NCBI GenBank assembly: GCA_963545585.1
Contig: CAUUKX010000129.1
Coordinates: 1-5,056 of the forward strand
DNA length: 5,056 bases
Reading direction: 5' to 3'
Source of the DNA: W11650 sp963545585
GTDB taxonomy: Bacteria; Bacillota; Clostridia; Lachnospirales; Vallitaleaceae
Below the pieces are notes generated by a model. That model worked only from the letters and a program-made list of their open reading frames with translations. It was not told the origin of the DNA and searched no databases. The stretch's first letter is position 1. Every line of letters starts with the position of its first letter. This document shows, piece by piece, positions 1 to 4,062 of the stretch. A program made the translations under genes and the position numbers.

Positions 1-62
1 GCTTCAACAGGATAGTTGGACTTGTTTTGTTGTCAAAAAATGGGGAAACTCAAAATTCTTTG

Positions 63-155
63 CTCAATTTTCCCCTGATTGAACCGCTTTGTACTTCTGA
101 CCGGACGGGCGGTCTCCCTAAAAAAGACTGTTTTGACGAACATGGGAAAGTTGAG
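63..155. mobile_element. MITE-like inverted-repeat element, short copy
   Basis: This is a 93-bp non-coding element. Its left end, CTCAATTTTCCC (63-74), is the inverse of its right end, GGGAAAGTTGAG (144-155), with one mismatch. It is flanked immediately by TTCTTTG (56-62) and TTCTTTA (156-162), a candidate 7-bp target-site duplication with one mismatch. Inside is one 46-bp GC-rich unit (about 73-118), followed by a right-hand segment (about 118-155) that matches the right end of the copy at 884-1062 at all but two positions. The unit's first hairpin, perfect in the other copy, has two mismatches here (GAACCGC against GTACTTC). It has no coding capacity, so it would need a transposase supplied elsewhere. 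The family is not recognised. Confidence 0.75.
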
Positions 156-223
156 TTCTTTATTTAACATTTCTATGACAAAATCGGGAAAAGGCTTTGC
201 TTTTTAGATAAAATATGATATAT

Positions 224-252
224 TTTACACATTGGTAAAGAGAAAATAGGAT
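224..252 (+). promoter_or_regulatory. Possible sigma-A promoter for the cupin gene
   Basis: TTTACA (224-229, 5 of 6 to TTGACA) is separated by 17 bases from TAGGAT (247-252, 4 of 6 to TATAAT). It lies in an AT-rich stretch downstream of the MITE-like element and would give a leader of roughly 135 nt. An alternative pair, TTTGCT (196-201) with TATATT (219-224), has a better -10 but a poor -35. Neither is strong, and the choice is inference. Confidence 0.35.
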
Positions 253-394
253 TCAAAATCAAGCACCGGATTTTCGGCAAGCTATGTTGGCGGCCTTTGC
301 GGTGTTTTGGCGGCGAAAGCTAAGTAAGATACAAATAAAAACCAAAGTTTAGTATGAGATGGCTGGTGTGCTTTAGTCAAGGAAGGAGTATAAA

Positions 395-721
395 ATGCAG
401 GTAGTCAGAAATGAAGAAGCAATTACCAGAAAAATGGGAGAGGGGACGCTGCATAAGGTTCTGAGCTATGATGACAATTTAATGGTCTGCGAGCTGACTT
501 TTGAGGCTGGAGCGACCGGCAAAGAGCATTCGCATCCGCATACCCAGATTACTTATGTAATTTCAGGTGAGCATTCCTTTATTATTGATGGAGAAACCAC
601 GGTTTTAAAGGCGGGCGATTCGATTTATATTCCGTCGGGAGCGATGCATAATGCCGCTTGCATTAAGCCGGGTAAGATTGTTGATATTTTTTCCCCCAAG
701 CGGGACGACTTTGTGTTATAA
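395..721 (+). CDS. Small single-domain cupin protein
   Basis: This is a 108-residue protein consisting of essentially one cupin beta-barrel. Motif 1 is visible at residues 42-58: H45, H47 and Q51 lie in HSHPHTQ, followed by G58. The usual glutamate ligand position is Q51, a common variant. Motif 2 is at residues 74-86, GDSIYIPSGAMHN, giving the last ligand H85. Three histidines plus a glutamine would bind one divalent metal. There is no signal peptide or membrane segment, so it is probably cytoplasmic. The start is supported by GGAAGGAG at 381-388, six bases before the ATG. Stand-alone cupins of this size include dioxygenases, isomerases, sugar or small-molecule binding proteins and proteins of unknown function, and nothing here selects among them. 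No operon partner is evident: structured non-coding DNA follows for 365 bases. The fold is confident; the function is unknown. Confidence 0.9.
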   Translation: MQVVRNEEAITRKMGEGTLHKVLSYDDNLMVCELTFEAGATGKEHSHPHTQITYVISGEHSFIIDGETTVLKAGDSIYIPSGAMHNAACIKPGKIVDIFSPKRDDFVL

Positions 722-728
722 GTTCAGA

Positions 729-806
729 TAAGCAGATATGTATGATTAATACGCCGGGAAAGCTTGCTTTTCAAAGGCGTAGTAATCATACATATCTATT
801 TGCTTA
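729..806. repeat. Long imperfect inverted repeat (hairpin)
   Basis: The central arms are GATATGTATGATTA (735-748) and TAATCATACATATC (783-796), perfectly complementary over 14 bp. After one A/G mismatch (749/782), TACGCC (750-755) pairs with GGCGTA (776-781). The outer arms TAAGCA (729-734) and TGCTTA (801-806) also pair, with a 4-base bulge TATT (797-800) on the right side. The 20-base loop can itself pair further (GGAAAGC with GCTTTTC, one mismatch). It begins 7 bases after the cupin stop, so it could stabilise or end that transcript. However, no run of T follows, so it is not a standard intrinsic terminator. It may also be a relic of another palindromic repeat. Confidence 0.75.
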
Positions 807-812
807 ACGCCC

Positions 813-847
813 GCATCGTTAATTCGCATTTAGCGAATTAACGGTGC
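813..847. repeat. Perfect 11-bp hairpin, extendable to 15 bp
   Basis: CGTTAATTCGC (817-827) and GCGAATTAACG (833-843) are exact inverse complements around the loop ATTTA. GCAT (813-816) and GTGC (844-847) extend the stem by four pairs, one of them G-U. It sits 6 bases after the preceding long hairpin and 36 bases before the MITE-like element. The next T-run, TTTTTT (867-872), is about 20 bases from the stem, too far for a classical terminator. Confidence 0.75.
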
Positions 848-893
848 CTTGCCTGAAATGTAACGGTTTTTTGAAATAACTAACTCAACTTTC

Positions 894-939
894 CCCTGAT
901 CGAAGTGCTTTGCACTTCTGCCCGGGCGGGCAGTCTGCC
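894..939. repeat. Internal 46-bp unit A of the long element
   Basis: The unit begins CCCTGATCGAA and ends GTCTGCC. It contains a perfect 7-bp hairpin with a TTT loop, GAAGTGCTTTGCACTTC (902-918), followed by a second inverted repeat, CTGCCCGGGCGGGCAG (918-933), with a 6-bp stem. It matches unit B at 41 of 46 positions, and the single unit in the short copy (about 73-118) is a more diverged relative. Confidence 0.85.
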
Positions 940-979
940 ATAGTCTTTTTTTGGCTCTGTCCCGCTCAGAGAGCGGGTG

Positions 980-1025
980 CCCTGATCGAAACGCTTTGCG
1001 TTTCTGCCCGGGCGGGCAATCTGCC
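980..1025. repeat. Internal 46-bp unit B of the long element
   Basis: This is a direct repeat of unit A with five differences. Four of these fall in the first hairpin, GAAACGCTTTGCGTTTC (988-1004), and change both sides of two base pairs (GT/AC to AC/GT), so the stem stays perfect. The fifth turns the closing C-G pair of the second hairpin into a mismatch and leaves a TGCCC/GGGCA stem. The pattern indicates that the paired structure, not the primary sequence, has been maintained. Confidence 0.85.
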
Positions 1026-1086
1026 TAAAAAAGACTGTTCTGTCGAACATGGGAAAGTTGAGTAACTAAAAGAAAGAAGAATAAAA

Positions 1087-3036
1087 ATGAAACGAAAAAG
1101 AATAACAGCAGTCGTGCTGACCCTTTGTGTTCTATGGCTGCAAATGCCGGGAATGTTGGCTGCTAACGAGCAGATGACAGTTAAAATCGGCGGGCAGACC
1201 TATACCGCATTTGCCGCGCAGGTTAAGTTAAATGGGCAGGAGGTACCGATGGCGGTGCCGCCGTATGTGCTGGACTCCCGGATTGTAGTGCCGGTGCGTT
1301 TTTTGGCGGAGCATGTAGGCGCCGATGTAAAATGGGATCAGACGGCGCAAAGAGTGGTAATTACCACTCTGAAAAAAGAAATTGAGTTGTGGGTAGACCA
1401 AAACCGAATGTTGGTCAACGGACAGGAGATTACGCTCGATAATGGCTCGATACCGCGGCTTGTCGTTTTTGAAAACGGAGAAATGCGGACAATGGTGCCG
1501 CTTCGGGCAATTGGCGAAGCGCTTGGCTTTAGCGTGGGTTATGAAGCGGCCAGCCGTACTGGAACGTTGACACCGGCGGAAGTCAGTGATTCTCCGTCTG
1601 CACCCGGTCAGCCCTCTTATTCCGGCAGCCCGGCGGGCAACAGCATTGAAAAAGCTGAGGTTATGGTTTATAACGGCAAAGTGGTGCTGCGCCTAAGCGG
1701 CATTGGCCAAAGGAAAGTAAAAGTTTCCGCTTTGGAGGAGCCGAATCGGATTATTTTTGACGTTGAGGGAGCGGCGTTTACTCCGGGCAAATGGGAGTTT
1801 TTGCCGATTTCCTATGATAATATCAATAAAATTCGAGTGGCACAGTTTCAGGGCAATGGCGACGGCAAGGAGGCAATCAGCCGAGTTGTCTTTGAGGTGG
1901 CTAAAGTCGGTACTTTAAGCGAGTTGCAGTATTTTTTTGAGGATAATTCCCTGCAAATTGATATTCGGGCGATTGAGGCGATGGCCGAAGGACAGCGGCA
2001 GGCAGATGTGGCCGATAAAACCGTACCGGATAAGAAAAACAATGAAGATTCCGTCAATCCTGCCCCGACTGACCCGGCCGGACCGCAGTTAGTGGAAGAC
2101 TGGCGGGATACGCTGGAAAGACGGATTAGTCAAGCGAAGCTGTTGCCGCTGCCCGGCGGAGCGGAGATATCGGAACAAAATAAATATGTTCATATTTTAA
2201 TTGATCCGGGGCATGGCGGCCGGGATTCGGGCACGATTTCTGCTGGTCAAAAAATGGAAAAAGATTATGCTCTGGCGGCTTCTTTAAAGCTAAAAGAAGA
2301 TTTGCAGGCGTTGGGCTATGTCGTGTATATGACCAGAGAAACGGATACCTATCCGGATTTGATGACCAGAGCCAATATGGCCAATTCCCTGAAGGTGGAT
2401 ATTTTCATCAGTATGCATGCCAATTCGGCCGATCCGAATCGGGCGGCCAATGGGATTGAGGTCTGGTACAGCGGTGTCGGCAAGGTCGGCGAATATGCCT
2501 CCATGGAGAAGAAATTAGCGGCTAAAGTCAATAAAACTTTAATTAACGCAACTTCGGCGATTGACCGCGGAATTAAAACTGCCAAACATGTGGTAACGGC
2601 CAATTCCAAGATGACAGCGATTTTGGTCGAAGCCGGATTTTTGAGTAATCCGGTGGAGGAAGCGCTACTCTTTACGGATAACTACCGCAGTGTTATTGCC
2701 AGAGCGGTGGCGGTAGGGGTGAATGAGTTTGTTCAGGAATACCGCAGCGCCTTGGCTAACTCTAAGAACAGCATGATTGCGGCCGAGCCGATTGCGCCGG
2801 TGATTCCCTCGGGCAGTAAGCGGGTCAGCTATCGGGTCAATGCCGATGCGTTAAATGTCAGGAAGAACCCGGGCTTAGATGCCCCCAGCTTAGGAAAAGT
2901 TTATGGCGGCGAAATCCTGACAGTTGAGTACGGTGTCGAGGAAATTAAAAAAGACGGCTATACTTGGCTGTATACGACCGATAATTCCGGCAATATTTCC
3001 GGCTGGTTGGCCAAGGAGTTTTTAATCGAGCAGTGA
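1087..3036 (+). CDS. Secreted N-acetylmuramoyl-L-alanine amidase (Amidase_3)
   Basis: This 649-residue cell-wall hydrolase would cleave the bond between N-acetylmuramic acid and L-alanine of the stem peptide, outside the membrane. Residues 1-26 are a signal peptide (basic KRKR, hydrophobic core, likely cleavage at the LAA region). Residues about 44-158 form a copper-amine-oxidase N-terminal-like domain with the typical VPVRFLAE and MVPLRAIGEALG motifs; this is usually a surface stalk and not an enzyme. Residues about 187-294 form an AMIN domain, which targets amidases to the envelope. After a low-complexity linker, residues about 368-555 are the Amidase_3 domain. Its zinc ligands are H376 (DPGHGG), E391 (MEKD) and H444 (SMHANS), with catalytic E515 (LVEAGFLSN). 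Residues about 581-647 are a bacterial SH3 domain for wall binding. All catalytic residues are present. The ribosome binding site is weak (GAAAGAAG just upstream), and a MITE-like element ends 24 bp before the start. The role could be cell separation, growth or sporulation. Confidence 0.96.
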   Translation: MKRKRITAVVLTLCVLWLQMPGMLAANEQMTVKIGGQTYTAFAAQVKLNGQEVPMAVPPYVLDSRIVVPVRFLAEHVGADVKWDQTAQRVVITTLKKEIELWVDQNRMLVNGQEITLDNGSIPRLVVFENGEMRTMVPLRAIGEALGFSVGYEAASRTGTLTPAEVSDSPSAPGQPSYSGSPAGNSIEKAEVMVYNGKVVLRLSGIGQRKVKVSALEEPNRIIFDVEGAAFTPGKWEFLPISYDNINKIRVAQFQGNGDGKEAISRVVFEVAKVGTLSELQYFFEDNSLQIDIRAIEAMAEGQRQADVADKTVPDKKNNEDSVNPAPTDPAGPQLVEDWRDTLERRISQAKLLPLPGGAEISEQNKYVHILIDPGHGGRDSGTISAGQKMEKDYALAASLKLKEDLQALGYVVYMTRETDTYPDLMTRANMANSLKVDIFISMHANSADPNRAANGIEVWYSGVGKVGEYASMEKKLAAKVNKTLINATSAIDRGIKTAKHVVTANSKMTAILVEAGFLSNPVEEALLFTDNYRSVIARAVAVGVNEFVQEYRSALANSKNSMIAAEPIAPVIPSGSKRVSYRVNADALNVRKNPGLDAPSLGKVYGGEILTVEYGVEEIKKDGYTWLYTTDNSGNISGWLAKEFLIEQ

Positions 3037-3057
3037 TTTTGCTTGGCAAAATGAAGT

Positions 3058-3084
3058 TAAGGAAAAAGCAAAATTTGTCGATAA
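3058..3084 (+). promoter_or_regulatory. Sigma-D/sigma-28-like promoter match
   Basis: TAAG (3058-3061) is followed by 15 bases and GTCGATAA (3077-3084), against the known motility-sigma consensus TAAA-N15-GCCGATAA: 3 of 4 and 7 of 8 positions. A transcript would start near 3091, just before the folded leader at 3105-3191. The motif is short and the sequence AT-rich, so a chance match is possible. No better sigma-A pair was found in this gap. Confidence 0.35.
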
Positions 3085-3104
3085 AAAAAGAGTAACCACT
3101 TGAT

Positions 3105-3191
3105 TTGGTTTTCTGAAACCGCCGGGAGGCGGAAGAATACCGTGCCGGAGAAAAGGACTGACCCGGCAATGGAATTGAAAAGGAAAACCAA
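3105..3191 (+). promoter_or_regulatory. Structured 5' leader, possible three-way junction
   Basis: The closing stem is TTGGTTTTC (3105-3113) with GAAAACCAA (3183-3191), 9 bp. It encloses two hairpins. The first is CCGCC-GGGA-GGCGG (3119-3132), with a GNRA-type tetraloop. The second has arms TGCCGG (3143-3148) and CCGGCA (3163-3168) around a 14-base loop. The fold ends 16 bases before the ribosome binding site of the next gene, where a regulatory leader would sit. I compared it by eye with the main riboswitch classes I know (including purine, SAM-I, TPP, c-di-GMP, c-di-AMP, ZTP, THF and guanidine types) and with hammerhead ribozymes, and saw none of their conserved cores. No ligand can be proposed. 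Confidence 0.45.
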
Positions 3192-3207
3192 GTCCCAACA
3201 ATAGCGC

Positions 3208-3214
3208 AAGGAGG
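3208..3214 (+). promoter_or_regulatory. Ribosome binding site that decides the start at 3225
   Basis: AAGGAGG is a full-strength Shine-Dalgarno sequence. The first in-frame ATG (3216) is only one base after it, too close for initiation. The next ATG (3225) is ten bases downstream, a workable distance, so translation most likely starts at 3225 and the three-codon extension is not made. Confidence 0.75.
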
Positions 3215-3224
3215 AATGCTATCT

Positions 3225-3818
3225 ATGGTAAATCAGGTAATGCAGGCGGGTCATGAGTATAATAAGGAAATATTGCCCAAAAACGAAACGGTAAAAAAGG
3301 AAGAAGCAAAGGAAGAAATTCAGGAAAAACCGGCAGCAACACTGGAAGTGTCGGAGCAAAAAGCGGCGAAAAAAGTCGGTTATGTTAAGCCGGACTTAGT
3401 TAAGATTCGGCAGATGCAGGCGGAAAGTCAGCAGAAAATGCTGCAAAAAATGCTGGGTACGGCCAAAGACACCTTTATCAAGCAGGCCGGCGGCTTAAAA
3501 AATATTTTAGGTCGGGCGTTGGCTGGGGAAAAGGTAGAAGGTTTTAATTTTAACTTTACGGCGGCTGATATTGAGCAGGCGAAGAAAGATGTTGCAGACG
3601 GCGGTTATTGGAGCGCAGAGAAGACGTCGGAGCGGTTGGTTGAATTTGCCAAGGCGATTTCCGGCGGTGATACCAAGCAAAAAGACGCCTTGGTAGCGGC
3701 GATCAAAGAAGGGTTTAAGCAGGCTGAAGACCTGTGGGGCGGAAAGCTGCCGCAGATCAGCCAGGATACCTATCGCCTGACCATGGAAAAACTGGATAAC
3801 TGGGCCAAAGGCGAATAG
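3225..3818 (+). CDS. Conserved-looking cytoplasmic protein of unknown function
   Basis: I do not recognise a named function. The protein has 197 residues from the ATG at 3225. It has no signal peptide, membrane segment or cysteine. Residues about 10-55 are rich in Lys, Glu and Ala and probably disordered. Residues about 60-85 (rich in Gln, Met and Lys) look helical. The C-terminal half looks like a compact domain, with GYWSAEKTSERL at residues 127-138, then FAKAISGGD, then WGGKLPQIS starting at W171 and a closing MEKLDNW. I recall this pattern of aromatic and glycine positions from uncharacterised bacterial proteins, possibly a DUF family such as DUF5610, but cannot verify it. It follows a folded leader and a sigma-D-like motif, which would fit motility-linked expression. 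That link is inference. An intrinsic terminator follows it. Confidence 0.85.
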   Translation: MVNQVMQAGHEYNKEILPKNETVKKEEAKEEIQEKPAATLEVSEQKAAKKVGYVKPDLVKIRQMQAESQQKMLQKMLGTAKDTFIKQAGGLKNILGRALAGEKVEGFNFNFTAADIEQAKKDVADGGYWSAEKTSERLVEFAKAISGGDTKQKDALVAAIKEGFKQAEDLWGGKLPQISQDTYRLTMEKLDNWAKGE

Positions 3819-3844
3819 TAATTCTTTTTTGGTTAAAATCATAG

Positions 3845-3894
3845 TTACAGTTCAAACGCCATTTGCAATTCGGCGAAATGCAAAACAGCTGTAA
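3845..3894. repeat. Weak nested inverted repeat after the unknown gene
   Basis: The outer arms are TTACAG (3845-3850) and CTGTAA (3889-3894). The inner arms are TTTGCA (3862-3867) and TGCAAA (3879-3884). The unpaired segments between outer and inner arms are unequal, and no T-run follows directly. It could be a 3' stabilising structure ahead of the terminator or chance pairing. Confidence 0.4.
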
Positions 3895-3913
3895 ACAAAT
3901 CATGACAGTTTTA

Positions 3914-3955
3914 TAAGCTCCTTTTACCGATATTTTGGAAAAGGAGTTTATTATT
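3914..3955 (+). terminator. Intrinsic terminator after the unknown gene
   Basis: CTCCTTTT (3918-3925) pairs perfectly with AAAAGGAG (3939-3946). The stem extends outward through G-U and A-U pairs to TAAG (3914-3917) and TTTA (3947-3950), and the T-rich tract TTTATTATTT (3947-3956) follows. It lies about 100 bases after the stop at 3816-3818 and separates that gene from the dGTPase-like gene, which therefore needs its own promoter. The A-rich left flank means it could also work weakly on the minus strand. Confidence 0.8.
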
Positions 3956-4032
3956 TCAATTTTTTAAAAGGATTCTGCTCAGATAGGTCGAATAATAAAA
4001 GGCGATACCGGGAAAATCAAAGACCACGAAAA

Positions 4033-4048
4033 GGCGGCGCGGCGGCGC
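4033..4048. repeat. Exact 8-bp tandem duplication (GGCGGCGC x2)
   Basis: GGCGGCGC occurs twice back to back directly upstream of the ribosome binding site (AAGGGAGG, 4049-4056) of the dGTPase-like gene. This is a likely slippage product in the 5' UTR. In RNA the GC-rich run could pair weakly with itself. Confidence 0.7.
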
Positions 4049-4062
4049 AAGGGAGGTTTTGG

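Larger units (their letters stand above)
1..394. other. Non-coding region upstream of the cupin gene
   Basis: I see no convincing gene here. One forward frame is open from position 3 to a TAA at 165-167, but it has no visible start and runs straight through the inverted-repeat element, so it is either chance or the tail of an upstream gene extended by the insertion. The contents are the MITE-like element at 63-155, an AT-rich stretch around 200-230 with a possible promoter, and about 140 bases of leader before the cupin start. The leader has a direct repeat TTGGCGGC at 287-294 and 307-314, to which I can assign no role. The last bases carry the cupin ribosome binding site (GGAAGGAG, 381-388). 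Confidence 0.6.
884..1062. mobile_element. MITE-like inverted-repeat element, long copy with two units
   Basis: This is a 179-bp non-coding element. Perfect 12-bp terminal inverted repeats, CTCAACTTTCCC (884-895) and GGGAAAGTTGAG (1051-1062), are flanked immediately by an exact 7-bp direct repeat TAACTAA (877-883 and 1063-1069). A reading with 13-bp ends and a 5-bp AACTA duplication is also possible. The interior has two 46-bp units (894-939 and 980-1025) separated by a 40-base spacer. The spacer carries a perfect hairpin, CCCGCTC-AGA-GAGCGGG (961-977). A further inverted pair, AGTCTTTTTT (942-951) and AAAAAAGACT (1027-1036), encloses the second unit. The element is visibly more GC-rich than its surroundings. 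No transposase is encoded, and the family is not recognised. Confidence 0.85.
722..1086. other. Gene-free, highly structured intergenic region
   Basis: These 365 bases between the cupin and the amidase contain no supportable ORF. They hold a long imperfect hairpin (729-806), a perfect 11-bp hairpin (817-843, extendable to 813-847), about 35 bases of unstructured AT-rich sequence (848-883), the long MITE-like element (884-1062) and a 24-bp stretch ending at the amidase start. A weak sigma-A-like pair, TTGCCT (849-854) and TGAAAT (872-877) with a 17-base spacer, lies just upstream of the element. If it once served the amidase, the insertion has moved it about 186 bp further away. No clear intrinsic terminator with a U-tract follows the cupin. 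Confidence 0.6.

Noticed and set aside
42..54. Sequence resembling the element's right terminus (GGGGAAACTCAAA) just left of the short copy, possibly a third relic
   Set aside because: Only about 10 of 14 positions match and an extra base must be allowed; no internal unit lies within the window to support it.
3..167. Open forward frame of about 54 codons from the left edge through the short MITE-like element
   Set aside because: It has no start codon in the window, its composition changes within the element, and most of its length is repeat sequence. It could be the read-through tail of an upstream gene but cannot be supported.
63..1062. CRISPR array from the repeated units
   Set aside because: There are only two or three units of unequal similarity, with no regular unique spacers and no cas genes; inverted termini and target duplications explain them better.
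1848..2057. Minus-strand ORF of 69 codons inside the amidase gene
   Set aside because: It lies fully antisense to a strong coding gene, with no ribosome binding site or recognisable domain; the same holds for the minus-strand ORFs at 2349-2609, 2945-3169, 3507-3842 and 4804-5037.
3038..3052. Hairpin TTTTGC-TTG-GCAAAA as a terminator for the amidase
   Set aside because: The stem is short and AT-rich and is not followed by a T-run.
3105..3191. Hammerhead ribozyme in the three-way junction
   Set aside because: The required CTGATGA core is absent; only GAAA and a CTGA-like fragment occur, in the wrong arrangement.
3216..3224. Start of the unknown gene at the first ATG (3216)
   Set aside because: The AAGGAGG motif ends one base before this ATG, too close for ribosome binding; the ATG at 3225 has workable spacing.
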